NCBI RefSeq assembly: GCF_900111965.1
Contig: NZ_FOJT01000002.1
Location: forward strand, 310,001 to 374,000
DNA from: Flavobacterium swingsii
Lineage (GTDB): Bacteria > Bacteroidota > Bacteroidia > Flavobacteriales > Flavobacteriaceae
Direction of reading: 5' to 3'
DNA: 64,000 nucleotides
How positions within the stretch are numbered: position 1 is the stretch's first letter; the number at the start of each line of letters is the position of its first letter. The notes under the pieces are model-generated. The model did no database searches. It was not told the DNA's origin and saw nothing but the letters and a program-made list of their open reading frames with translations. The position numbers and the translations under genes are program-made. Positions 17,845 to 25,527 of this stretch are shown piece after piece.

Positions 17845-18483
17845 ATGAAAAATTTATGGTTATCTATTTTATCGATAATGACAATGAGCTGTCAATCGAA
17901 ACCCAATACTATCGAAAAATTTGAACCCAATACTATGAATATCGAAAACGGAAAAGAAATTGCCATTTTTGCAGGAGGTTGCTTTTGGTGTACCGAAGCA
18001 GTTTTTTTAGAGCTAAATGGTGTAGAAAATGTTAAACCAGGTTATATAGGAGGAAAAACTGTAAACCCAACTTACGAAGACATTTGTACGGGAACAACTG
18101 GCCATGCTGAAGCCATAAAAATTATTTTCGACTCAAGTAAAATTTCCTATGGGGAATTGTTAGAAGTATTTTTTGCAACCCACGATCCAACAACAATAAA
18201 CCGTCAAGGGGCCGATATGGGAACGCAATATCGTAGCGAGGTTTTTTGTGTTAATGCAAAACAAAAAGAAATTGCATTAGCTTATATAAAACAACTAGAT
18301 GAAGCTAATACTTATGGCAAAAAAGTAGTTACAAAAGTTTCTGACGCAAGTACTTTTTATGTTGCCGAAGATTATCATCAGAATTATTACAATCAGAACA
18401 AAAATAAATCTTATTGTACTTATGTGATTACGCCAAAGATTGACAAAGTGAGAAAAGAGTTTAAAGACAAGCTCAAAAAATAG
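17845..18483 (+). CDS. msrA: Peptide-methionine (S)-S-oxide reductase, lipoprotein form
   Basis: 212 residues. The catalytic motif GGCFWCTE carries the nucleophile Cys46; GYIGGKTVNPTYEDICTGTTGHAE and QGADMGTQYRS follow as in all MsrA. A C-terminal SYCTYVITPK segment may hold resolving Cys. Unusually for a cytosolic enzyme, the N-terminus is a lipoprotein signal (MSCQ lipobox, Cys17), indicating a membrane-anchored, probably periplasmic, enzyme that repairs methionine sulfoxide in exported proteins. It stands alone, divergent from lolD; no MsrB or thioredoxin-like reductant partner is beside it. Confidence 0.94.
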   Translation: MKNLWLSILSIMTMSCQSKPNTIEKFEPNTMNIENGKEIAIFAGGCFWCTEAVFLELNGVENVKPGYIGGKTVNPTYEDICTGTTGHAEAIKIIFDSSKISYGELLEVFFATHDPTTINRQGADMGTQYRSEVFCVNAKQKEIALAYIKQLDEANTYGKKVVTKVSDASTFYVAEDYHQNYYNQNKNKSYCTYVITPKIDKVRKEFKDKLKK

Positions 18484-18532
18484 TTTGGCATTAGTTTTGT
18501 ATATTTATAAGTGTAATTTTAATTTATAAAAA

Positions 18533-18847
18533 ATGTCACAAGAAATACAAATAGAAGTAAAATCGAAAGTAAAGCCACAAGCTACAATTGCAAAATTAAT
18601 TTTAGGATTAATTTTCGATTTTATAGGTATGTTATCTTATATCTTTCCAGGAATAGCTGAAACTGTCGATTTTATTTGGGCACCAATTTCGGGAATGTTA
18701 TTGGTTGCTATGTACAAAGGAACAACAGGTAAAGTAGCCGGAGTTATAGGAACATTAGAAGAGTTAATTCCCTTTACGGATATTATTCCGACGTTTACAA
18801 TAACATGGTTTTACGAAAACTATTTAGATAAAAAGAATAACAGATAA
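18533..18847 (+). CDS. Hypothetical small membrane protein
   Basis: 104 residues; conserved-looking but not recognised. After a polar start (MSQEIQIEVKSKVKPQ) there are hydrophobic stretches at about 20-45, 50-60 and 75-95, with the phrase LIFDFIGMLSYIFPG and FTDIIPTFTITWFYENY. It probably sits in the inner membrane. It lies 49 bases after msrA on the same strand and ends just before a bidirectional hairpin. Confidence 0.7.
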   Translation: MSQEIQIEVKSKVKPQATIAKLILGLIFDFIGMLSYIFPGIAETVDFIWAPISGMLLVAMYKGTTGKVAGVIGTLEELIPFTDIIPTFTITWFYENYLDKKNNR

Positions 18848-18852
18848 GTTAG

Positions 18853-18877
18853 AAAAGCTCCAATTTGGGGCTTTTTT
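18853..18877. terminator. Bidirectional hairpin terminator
   Basis: AAAAGCTCC pairs with GGGGCTTTT (one G-T pair) around a 5-base loop, then a T-run. It ends the small membrane protein gene (+) and its last bases overlap the end of the converging gene at 18876 (-). Confidence 0.75.
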
Positions 18878-19181
18878 ATGCTTTAAAAATAAAACCCAAT
18901 CCCATCGATTTGAGCATTTTTTTACTAAAAACAAAGAAAAAAGGAAACTGTCCAAAAATAAAACCAACTGCAATAAGCAAAAAAGGATATAAAGGCATTA
19001 CGAGAACAATAAGTATCAAGTAATAAAAAAGCCATGGTAAATTGGTTTTATTCAGTCCTAAAAAAGCCATGCAAAAAGAAGAAATTCTTGCCGAAAGAGA
19101 ACCATTTATTGCAAAAACTATAAATATAACAACCAACTGAAAATTTGAAGATATTCCCCAACGTTGTTTTAACTTGTTCAT
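18876..19181 (-). CDS. Small membrane protein, DUF6787-like
   Basis: 101 residues. It begins MNKLKQRWGISSNFQLVVIFIVFAINGS and contains two to three hydrophobic segments (about 15-38, 47-62 and 63-85) with LPWLFYYLILIVLVMPLYP. The KxRWGxxSNFQL start is what I remember for DUF6787 proteins of Bacteroidota, but I cannot confirm it. Function is unknown. It follows the DUF6146 lipoprotein gene by 30 bases and is probably co-transcribed with it. Confidence 0.7.
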   Translation of the reverse strand: MNKLKQRWGISSNFQLVVIFIVFAINGSLSARISSFCMAFLGLNKTNLPWLFYYLILIVLVMPLYPFLLIAVGFIFGQFPFFFVFSKKMLKSMGLGFIFKA

Positions 19182-19211
19182 AGTTTTAAAATTTGAAACA
19201 AATATAAAATA

Positions 19212-19637
19212 TTATCTAGGAGGAACAAAACCATAAAGCTTTTGTTTGTAAGTATTCTGAAAATAAATCATGTAATTGTATATCAAATAATTTACTTCGT
19301 AACCATAATGGACACTATTATCGTAATTAATTTGCATTTCGTATAAGCTGGGGTCATAGCGCATAGGCTGCAAAGCACGATTATTCCATTCAGCAACATA
19401 AAATCTATTTTTGCTTTCTAAATAACTTTCAGAATGATAATTTCTAGGAAATGCACGACTATTAAGCCAATAGGTAAATCCAGCATCTATAATTGTGACT
19501 TCATATTCTAAAGCTTCATTAGCAATTTTTACCGTATCACCTTTGATAGGATTTGGAGTACTTGTTGCAGCTATATTCTTTGTCTTGCAACCAACAAGAC
19601 AAATTAAAATTAATCCAAAAAATGTAAAATGTTTCAT
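19212..19637 (-). CDS. Lipoprotein, DUF6146-like
   Basis: 141 residues. The lipobox LVGC (Cys16) follows a short signal. The mature part contains TYWLNSRAFPRNYHSESYLESKN and an aromatic-rich C-terminus (GYEVNYLIYNYMIYFQNTY), features I associate with the flavobacterial DUF6146 family. No function is known. It probably starts a two-gene unit with the small membrane protein downstream, after a terminator closing the DUF937 gene. Confidence 0.75.
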   Translation of the reverse strand: MKHFTFFGLILICLVGCKTKNIAATSTPNPIKGDTVKIANEALEYEVTIIDAGFTYWLNSRAFPRNYHSESYLESKNRFYVAEWNNRALQPMRYDPSLYEMQINYDNSVHYGYEVNYLIYNYMIYFQNTYKQKLYGFVPPR

Positions 19638-19650
19638 GATTTAATTTTAT

Positions 19651-19676
19651 AAAAAAATCCCACCGAAGCGGGATTT
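19651..19676 (-). terminator. Hairpin terminator after the DUF937 gene
   Basis: AAATCCC pairs with GGGATTT around an 8-base loop, with a T-run on the minus strand, 8 bases past the DUF937 stop. Confidence 0.72.
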
Positions 19677-19683
19677 ATCATTA

Positions 19684-20340
19684 TTATTTTTTTCCGAAAA
19701 GATTACCAAGTAATCCGCCAAGACCACCTTTTTTGGTCGCTGCCGCAACAGCGTCGCCCAATCCGAGTTGTCCATCTCCGTCTTGATCTAACATTGATGT
19801 TAATATAGAACCTCCCATAGATGATGGTGCTTGTGTTTGTTGTGTTTGACCACCACCTAACAGTCCGCCAAGAATATCAGTAAGACCACCACCATTTGCA
19901 GTAGTTCCACTATTGTTTAAACCGCTACCTTGTGCTTGTTTTGCAAGATAAGCCATAAGGATTGGTGCAGCAATTTTCATAATCATGGCAATTTTATCAG
20001 AGCTAACTCCTGTATTTTGACTCACTTGATTTTGAACATTTTCCTGATTATCACCTAAAACGTGACCTAAAATTTTTCCGCCATCTTCTTGAACATCACC
20101 ACCGAGCATTCCTGATAAATTATCAAGTAAACCACCGTGTTTTCCTCCTAAAAGTGCGCCTAGTAAACCACTTTGTCCTTCGGCTGTCGATGCATTATTC
20201 ATCATTCCACCAACCAATGAAGGTAAAACAGATTCCAAAACAGAAGAAGTTTCTCCTTCGCTTGTTCCTACTTGTCCAGAAACTCCAGATATGATTTGTT
20301 TTCCTAAATCACTATTTAATAAATCCATTAATCCAGCCAT
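19684..20340 (-). CDS. DUF937 (YidB-like) domain protein
   Basis: 218 residues, very Gly- and Gln-rich. The N-terminus MAGLMDLLNSDLGKQIISGVS begins a DUF937 domain with repeated short helices and GLLGALLGGKHGGLLDNL-type turns. The C-terminus has DQDGDGQLGLGDAV, an EF-hand-like calcium loop, then a Gly/Lys tail. The family is cytosolic or of unknown location; function is unknown. It follows serA by 49 bases on the same strand and could be its distal operon member, but I see no promoter evidence either way. Confidence 0.82.
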   Translation of the reverse strand: MAGLMDLLNSDLGKQIISGVSGQVGTSEGETSSVLESVLPSLVGGMMNNASTAEGQSGLLGALLGGKHGGLLDNLSGMLGGDVQEDGGKILGHVLGDNQENVQNQVSQNTGVSSDKIAMIMKIAAPILMAYLAKQAQGSGLNNSGTTANGGGLTDILGGLLGGGQTQQTQAPSSMGGSILTSMLDQDGDGQLGLGDAVAAATKKGGLGGLLGNLFGKK

Positions 20341-20389
20341 AATTTGTTTTAGTTTTTAATTGATTTTATAGTAAATGTATGAAATATAT

Positions 20390-21349
20390 TTATATTTCCG
20401 CTTTTACTAAAGCAATTATCTGCTCTGCAAGTTCCGTGCCAATTCTGTCTTGTGCTTCAATAGTTGCAGCACCAATATGTGGTGTCATCGAGATGTTTGG
20501 ATGCATCAATAATTGAACTGCAGGTGTTGGTTCATTTTCAAAAACATCTAAACCAGCAAATAGTACTTTTTTGCTATCTAAAGCGGCAACTAGCTCAACT
20601 TCATTTATAATTCCGCCACGAGAACAGTTTATAATTCCCACACCATCTTTCATTAAATCGAATTCTCTTTTAGCTATGATATAATCTTTTTGGGCGGGAA
20701 CGTGAAGAGTTACAAAATCTGAATGTTTTAGTAAATCATCTACAGGTTCGGTTTCGATTTCTACATTTATGAATTGACCATTATAAAATTCGACTTTAAT
20801 TTCTGCTTTTCCAACATAATTATCCGACGCAATTACTTTCATACCTAATCCCAAAGCCATTTTTGCTACCGATTGTCCTATTCTTCCAAAACCAATAATT
20901 CCGATGGTTTTGCCACGAAGTTCGATACCATCAGCGTAAGCTTTTTTCAAATCATTAAAACGAGTATCGCCTTCTAAAGGCATATTTCTGTTTGAATCAT
21001 ATAAAAATCGTACGCCCGAAAACAAATGAGCAAAAACCAATTCTGCTACTGAGTTTGATGACGAAGCGGGTGTATTTATAACTTGAATATCTTTCGAAAT
21101 AGCGTAATCAACATCTATATTATCCATTCCTACGCCGCCACGACCTATGATTTTTAGCGACGGACAAGCATCGATAATATCTTTTCTAACTTTGGTTGCA
21201 CTTCTAACTAGTATAACCGCAACTTGATGTGTATTTACAAAATTGATAACTTGTTCTTGTGCAACTTTTGTAGTAATGACTTCAAAACCACTTTTTTCTA
21301 ATGCGAGAATTCCACTTTTAGAAATCCCGTCGTTAGCTAATATTTTCAT
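20390..21349 (-). CDS. serA: D-3-phosphoglycerate dehydrogenase-type 2-hydroxyacid dehydrogenase
   Basis: 319 residues from the ATG at 21347-21349; an earlier in-frame start would add 21 residues encoded by a palindromic repeat and I reject it. Domains: substrate domain, NAD-binding domain with GIIGFGRIGQSVAK, and the catalytic Arg/Glu/His set in CSRGGIINE, FENEPTP and TPHIGAAT. It oxidises 3-phosphoglycerate to 3-phosphohydroxypyruvate, the first step to serine. There is no C-terminal ACT regulatory domain, so serine feedback by that route is unlikely. It lies directly downstream of serC, separated by a 76-base palindrome-containing spacer. Confidence 0.93.
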   Translation of the reverse strand: MKILANDGISKSGILALEKSGFEVITTKVAQEQVINFVNTHQVAVILVRSATKVRKDIIDACPSLKIIGRGGVGMDNIDVDYAISKDIQVINTPASSSNSVAELVFAHLFSGVRFLYDSNRNMPLEGDTRFNDLKKAYADGIELRGKTIGIIGFGRIGQSVAKMALGLGMKVIASDNYVGKAEIKVEFYNGQFINVEIETEPVDDLLKHSDFVTLHVPAQKDYIIAKREFDLMKDGVGIINCSRGGIINEVELVAALDSKKVLFAGLDVFENEPTPAVQLLMHPNISMTPHIGAATIEAQDRIGTELAEQIIALVKAEI

Positions 21350-21366
21350 CTTATGTTTATTTGTTA

Positions 21367-21418
21367 ATTCGGTTATTTGGTTATTTGTTTGATCGAATAA
21401 CCGAATCAACAAATAACC
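21367..21418. repeat. Interleaved inverted repeat between serC and serA
   Basis: Two perfect inverted repeats are interleaved: ATTCGGTTAT (21367-21376) with ATAACCGAAT (21397-21406), and GGTTATTTGTT (21379-21389) with AACAAATAACC (21408-21418). Both stems cannot form at once except as a pseudoknot. The sequence words resemble the palindrome at 39657-39718, suggesting a shared repeat family. Confidence 0.65.
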
Positions 21419-21425
21419 AAATCAA

Positions 21426-22496
21426 CTATATTTTATTTTCTAATTCTTTCATTACGTTTACTAAAACCTGTACACTTTCTAATGGTAAAGCATTGTACAT
21501 CGAAGCACGATAACCACCTACGGAGCGATGACCAGGCAATCCTGAGATTCCAGCTTCCTTCCACATTTTGTCAAATAATTCAGTATGACTTTCATCGTTT
21601 AATAAGAAAGTAGCATTCATATTACTTCTGTCTTCAACATTTGCAGCACCTTTAAATAAAGGATTTCTGTCAATTTCCGAATATAATAAATTTGCTTTTG
21701 CGTTATTTATTTTTTCTATCGCCCGAATTCCGCCCAAATTTTTCAACCATTGTAATGTTAAAAGTGAGGCATATATTGGAAAAACTGGCGGTGTATTGTA
21801 CATACTTTCTGCCTTAATGTGTTTTTCGTAATCTAGCATCGATGGAATGTAACGTCCCGTTTTACTTAAAATTTCTTCTTTAACAACAACCAAAGTAGTT
21901 CCAGCTGGTCCCATGTTTTTTTGTGCGCCAGCGTATATCAAATCAAATTTAGAAAAATCTAAAACTCTCGAAAATATGTCAGAACTCATATCGCAAACTA
22001 CTGGAATATTCGTGTCTGGAAATGATTTCATTTGGGTTCCAAAAATGGTATTGTTACTCGTGCAGTGAAAATAATTTGCATCGCTAGGAATGGTATAATT
22101 TGTAGGAATGTGGTTGTAGTTTTGTTCTTTCGATGAAGCTACGACAACAGTTTCTCCAAAATATTTGGCCTCTTTTATTGCGCCACTTGCCCAAGTTCCT
22201 GTATCTAAATAAGCTGCTTTTCCGTTTTCTTTCATCAAATTATAAGGAACCATCAGGAATTCTAAACTGGCGCCACCAGCTAAAAATAATGCTTGGTAAC
22301 CTTTGCCTTCCAGTCCTAAAAGTTCCAGAACTAATGCTCTGGCTTCTTCCATAACGGCCACAAAATCTTTGCTTCTGTGGGAAATTTCTAAAAGTGAAAG
22401 TCCAGAATTGTTAAAATCTAAAATTGCTTGTGCCGATTTCTCGAAAACTTCTTGTGGAAGTATGCAAGGTCCTGCGCTGTAATTGTGTTTTTTCAT
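21426..22496 (-). CDS. serC: Phosphoserine aminotransferase
   Basis: 356 residues from the ATG at 22494-22496, where the family begins (MKKHNYSAGPCILP). Visible features are LEISHRSKDF, GGASLEFLMVPYN, and YAGAQKNMGPAGTT carrying the PLP lysine, then PGHRSVGGYRASMYNA at the C-terminus. It transfers the amino group from glutamate to 3-phosphohydroxypyruvate, the second step of serine synthesis, acting with SerA encoded next door. The frame stays open for 44 codons upstream to an ATG at 22628, giving a 400-residue version that I consider less likely. Confidence 0.95.
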   Translation of the reverse strand: MKKHNYSAGPCILPQEVFEKSAQAILDFNNSGLSLLEISHRSKDFVAVMEEARALVLELLGLEGKGYQALFLAGGASLEFLMVPYNLMKENGKAAYLDTGTWASGAIKEAKYFGETVVVASSKEQNYNHIPTNYTIPSDANYFHCTSNNTIFGTQMKSFPDTNIPVVCDMSSDIFSRVLDFSKFDLIYAGAQKNMGPAGTTLVVVKEEILSKTGRYIPSMLDYEKHIKAESMYNTPPVFPIYASLLTLQWLKNLGGIRAIEKINNAKANLLYSEIDRNPLFKGAANVEDRSNMNATFLLNDESHTELFDKMWKEAGISGLPGHRSVGGYRASMYNALPLESVQVLVNVMKELENKI

Positions 22497-22628
22497 TGTT
22501 TGTTGTTGTGTAGTAGTTGTGTTTTTCCCTGAATTAACGAGGGCTTCTAAATTAAAATGTGGTTTATGTATGTGTTCTGATTTTTCTTTTTCGGCACCAA
22601 TAATTTGGCTGATTTTTGATGTACTCAT
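22497..22628 (-). other. In-frame open extension upstream of serC (possible leader or N-terminal extension)
   Basis: From the ATG at 22628 the serC frame is open for 44 codons before the family start. It begins 10 bases after the reductase stop at 22639 and encodes a polar sequence ending in Thr/Gln-rich NTTTTQQQT. It contains no run of Ser codons that would suggest a classical attenuator peptide. It may be a real N-terminal extension, a remnant, or untranslated leader. Confidence 0.35.
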
Positions 22629-22638
22629 AATCTTAAAA

Positions 22639-23697
22639 TTATAGATTAATTAAAAAATCAATAGTATCTACATTATCAGCATAATCCCAAAGATTTGGTT
22701 TTTGAGTTGCTCCAAAAGCAATACTATTTTCGACTAAATTATTAGAAACAATGCATTGTATTTTGTCTTTATCGGTTTGTAAACGATTTTTAATATCATT
22801 TATATCATCATAAAACTCATAAAAAACAGAAGAAATAGGCGAGGAGTAGCTCGAATCTTCTTTAATGATTAGAAATTCATTATCTAACAAATTAAAATTA
22901 CTCATCAAGAAAACCGCTTTGTTGTAATCATAATTATTAGCGTATTTCTCATATTTGATAACATCTTGATAAGGAAATACACCATTAAAAAACAAATCGA
23001 AATTATAATTTTTAGGTATAAATAATTTAGAAACATTGCGACATCCTAGTCCGAAATATCTAAAAATATCTTCTCCCAAAGAAATCATTTGTTCTTTTGA
23101 TTCTGAACCATCTAAAACGGCAACAGAATTTCTGTTTTTACGAATAATTGATGGTTTGTCTTTAAAATAATATTCGAAATATCTGGCGGTATTATCGCTT
23201 CCAGTGGCAATTACAGCATCAAAATTTTCTAATTTTCCTTCAACGAAAGTGATATAATTTTTAAATTCAGGATTGACAGCGATTATATATTTGGCTAAAA
23301 AAGGTAACAGATGCTGATCGTTTGATGAGGTTTTAATCAAAACTTTATGTCCAGAAATTAATACCGATAAAAAATCATGAAAACCTACTAACGGGATATT
23401 TCCCGCAAGAATTAATCCAACGGTTTTTGGTTCAACTTCAGGAAAAGAATAATTAGACAACCATTTTTCTAGATTTTCTTCTGTTAAAGCTTTTGCCCAA
23501 GAATTGATAGAAAAATAGACGTTTTCTTCAGTGTACCAACCATTATGAGATTGCGAAAGATTTATAAGAGAAATAAAATCATCAAAAAACAAATTGTTAT
23601 GCAAAACAGTTTCATTTTTTACAGAATTTTTTACTGAAAATTGCTTTAAAAATTTCCCTAATTCAATAAAACATCTTTTTTTATCGCTTTGTAACAT
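22639..23697 (-). CDS. Acyl-CoA reductase, LuxC-like
   Basis: 352 residues. It shows the aldehyde-dehydrogenase-like LuxC fold: KTVGLILAGNIPLVGFHDFLSVLISGHKVLIKTSSND in the nucleotide-binding part and FRYFGLGCRNVSKLFIP with the probable catalytic Cys. Family members reduce fatty acyl-CoA or acyl-enzyme to aldehyde. No luxD, luxE or luciferase genes are near, so this is not a luminescence operon. It is upstream of serC on the same strand (gap 10 or 142 bases, depending on the serC start) and divergent from a ferredoxin gene, an arrangement I recall as recurrent in flavobacteria. Its substrate and pathway are unknown. Confidence 0.85.
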   Translation of the reverse strand: MLQSDKKRCFIELGKFLKQFSVKNSVKNETVLHNNLFFDDFISLINLSQSHNGWYTEENVYFSINSWAKALTEENLEKWLSNYSFPEVEPKTVGLILAGNIPLVGFHDFLSVLISGHKVLIKTSSNDQHLLPFLAKYIIAVNPEFKNYITFVEGKLENFDAVIATGSDNTARYFEYYFKDKPSIIRKNRNSVAVLDGSESKEQMISLGEDIFRYFGLGCRNVSKLFIPKNYNFDLFFNGVFPYQDVIKYEKYANNYDYNKAVFLMSNFNLLDNEFLIIKEDSSYSSPISSVFYEFYDDINDIKNRLQTDKDKIQCIVSNNLVENSIAFGATQKPNLWDYADNVDTIDFLINL

Positions 23698-23704
23698 TTG
23701 TTTA

Positions 23705-23746
23705 TTTGTTTATGAATGGTTTTGATTGTAATTTTGTACAAAAATA
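23705..23746. promoter_or_regulatory. Overlapping divergent promoters sharing a palindromic core
   Basis: Plus strand: TTTG (23705-23708), 20 bases, TAATTTTG (23729-23736), reading into the ferredoxin gene. Minus strand: TATTTTTG (23746-23739), reading into the acyl-CoA reductase. The two -7 boxes meet at the perfect palindrome TTTTGTACAAAA (23732-23743), so polymerase can hardly occupy both at once. Confidence 0.65.
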
Positions 23747-23798
23747 AGAATTTCATTTTTTATAAATCTGAAATCTGAAATCTAAATTCTAAAATAAA

Positions 23799-24149
23799 AT
23801 GGCAATAATTATAACAGACGAATGTATCAATTGTGGCGCATGTGAGCCAGAATGTCCAAACACTGCAATTTATGAAGGTGCCGATGATTGGAGATATAAA
23901 GACGGAACAAAATTATCAGGAAAAATTATACTTCCCGATGGTACTGAAGTAGATTCTGATGCAGCACAAACACCAATTTCAGATGATATTTATTATATAG
24001 TTTCAGGAAAATGTACTGAGTGTAAAGGTTTTCATGACGAACCACAATGCGCAGCTGTTTGTCCTGTAGATTGTTGTGTTCCAGATGATAATTATGTAGA
24101 AAGCGAAGAAACGTTGCTAAACAGACAAGCATTTTTGCATAATGAGTAA
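23799..24149 (+). CDS. Ferredoxin with two [4Fe-4S] clusters
   Basis: 116 residues. Cluster ligands are seen in [12 protein letters not shown] (residues 9-20) and in [18 protein letters not shown] followed by VDCC, giving the two interleaved CxxCxxC...CP sets of 2[4Fe-4S] ferredoxins with the long inter-motif insertion of the YfhL/Alvin type. It is a low-potential cytosolic electron carrier. The gene is divergent from the LuxC-like reductase and their promoters overlap, so an electron-transfer link is plausible but unproven. A strong terminator follows. Confidence 0.93.
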   Translation: MAIIITDECINCGACEPECPNTAIYEGADDWRYKDGTKLSGKIILPDGTEVDSDAAQTPISDDIYYIVSGKCTECKGFHDEPQCAAVCPVDCCVPDDNYVESEETLLNRQAFLHNE

Positions 24150-24161
24150 TAAAAACTAACA

Positions 24162-24199
24162 ATAAAAAGAGAATTTTCGAGAGGAAATTCTCTTTTTAT
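24162..24199 (+). terminator. Strong hairpin terminator after the ferredoxin gene
   Basis: A perfect 15-bp stem (ATAAAAAGAGAATTT with AAATTCTCTTTTTAT) around an 8-base loop, 13 bases after the stop codon, with its 3' arm rich in T. Confidence 0.85.
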
Positions 24200-24234
24200 G
24201 TTTAAAGTAGTCTTAATATGTTAAATTTTTGTGT

Positions 24235-24242
24235 TAAATTTG
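24235..24242 (+). promoter_or_regulatory. -7 promoter box (TAAATTTG)
   Basis: TAAATTTG matches TAnnTTTG and lies 16 bases before the ATG at 24259. Confidence 0.55.
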
Positions 24243-24258
24243 AATAAACAAAAGTAAT

Positions 24259-25419
24259 ATGAAGAAATTTCTATCTTTTACATTATTATTTATTAGTGGT
24301 TTTGTCTTTTCTCAAAATATCGAATTTGCAGTTATTGTAAAAGACGTCGAAACAGGTTTGCCTATTCCCGAAGTTACCATAACATCACTAAAAACGAAAC
24401 AAGGTTTTTTAACCAACACAAATGGTGAGGCAAACATCAGTTTATCAAAAGAATCCGATTTGCAATTCGAAAACTCTTCATACAAAACATATATTGTAAA
24501 ATACCTTGATTTAGATAAGAAAATTAATGAAGTTTATCTAGAAAGTAATGCAAAACGATTAGAAGAAGTTATCTTAACAAGCGAACATCCTCAAGATATT
24601 TTAAGAAAATTAATAAAAAACTCGTTAGATAAAATAACAATTCCTGTCAATTTGAAAGTATATTTAAGGGAATTTTACAAAAAAAATGACCAAATTGTTT
24701 TTTTTAACGATGGGTTAATCAATTTTCAAATAGCAGGAAACTCAAGAAATATAAAAACAGATATTTTAGTTGAACAAAACAGAGCAGTTGGGTTGTTAGA
24801 TAGTGATATAAATGAAGAACTTTTAGGTTATAATCTAAATAATATCATCGAAAACTATTACCAATTTCAATATTTAGAAGAAATTTTAGCATCAGGTGCA
24901 AAGAGAAAATACGATTTTCAAATTAAATCATATCCAAACAACGAAAATTTTTTAGTAATTACAGCAGTGCCATTAGAAGAATCCAGTAATGTTTTCTCAG
25001 AATTCACAATAATTTACGAACGAAATAAGATGGTTATAATGGAAGTCAGCTCGATGGTTCCAGATTCTCGATTAGAAGATTTAAGACAATCTTTCCTAAA
25101 GAATAGTAAAATATATAAATTAGAATTTAAAAATACTTTTAGAATAGAAAATGATCTTTATTATCTAGCAAATTCTAAAGAAGTAATTGGATTTGAGAAA
25201 AAATATAAAGACCAAAGCAGAAGAATAGAAGTTAATAATCACATGATAATTACCAATTTTGACAAAGAATTGTTTAAATACAATGACAAAAATGTTTTCA
25301 AAGACAAATCTCTAATTAATAAAAAATCTTCCTTTTTTACTGATTATTGGGATTTCGAATCAGGATTTGTATCTACAAAAGAAGAAAAAGATATTATCGA
25401 AAGATTATCACATCTATAG
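24259..25419 (+). CDS. Carboxypeptidase-regulatory-like domain protein, exported
   Basis: 386 residues. A signal peptide ends near FVFSQ (residue 18). Residues about 22-95 form a CarboxypepD_reg-like beta-sandwich (VKDVETGLPIPEVTITS, FLTNTNGEANISL), the domain that starts many SusC-like receptors, but here there is no plug or barrel. The remaining 290 residues, with conserved-looking YLREFYKKND, have no motif I recognise. It is probably a periplasmic or outer-membrane-associated protein of unknown role. It has its own promoter and is followed by ychF. Confidence 0.78.
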   Translation: MKKFLSFTLLFISGFVFSQNIEFAVIVKDVETGLPIPEVTITSLKTKQGFLTNTNGEANISLSKESDLQFENSSYKTYIVKYLDLDKKINEVYLESNAKRLEEVILTSEHPQDILRKLIKNSLDKITIPVNLKVYLREFYKKNDQIVFFNDGLINFQIAGNSRNIKTDILVEQNRAVGLLDSDINEELLGYNLNNIIENYYQFQYLEEILASGAKRKYDFQIKSYPNNENFLVITAVPLEESSNVFSEFTIIYERNKMVIMEVSSMVPDSRLEDLRQSFLKNSKIYKLEFKNTFRIENDLYYLANSKEVIGFEKKYKDQSRRIEVNNHMIITNFDKELFKYNDKNVFKDKSLINKKSSFFTDYWDFESGFVSTKEEKDIIERLSHL

Positions 25420-25471
25420 TTTTTCCTTTAATCTTAAAAATTGCACTGCGTATTTTTTTGAACTTTGAATC

Positions 25472-25503
25472 TTTGACCCTTTGCAACTTTTAACCTATAT
25501 TTG
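25472..25503 (+). promoter_or_regulatory. ychF promoter (TTTG-N20-TATATTTG)
   Basis: TTTG (25472-25475), 20 bases, TATATTTG (25496-25503): a full match to the Bacteroidota -33/-7 consensus, 24 bases before the ychF ATG. Confidence 0.8.
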
Positions 25504-25527
25504 CACACTTTATAAAACAAAAGCATA

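Noticed and set aside
22639..23697. Bioluminescence operon suggested by a LuxC-like gene
   Set aside because: No luxA, B, D or E genes are present; neighbours are serine biosynthesis and ferredoxin genes.
23764..23793. Tandem AAATCTG-like repeats before the ferredoxin gene as an operator
   Set aside because: The units drift quickly and such AT-rich tandem words are common in this genome's spacers; no symmetry or placement supports regulation.
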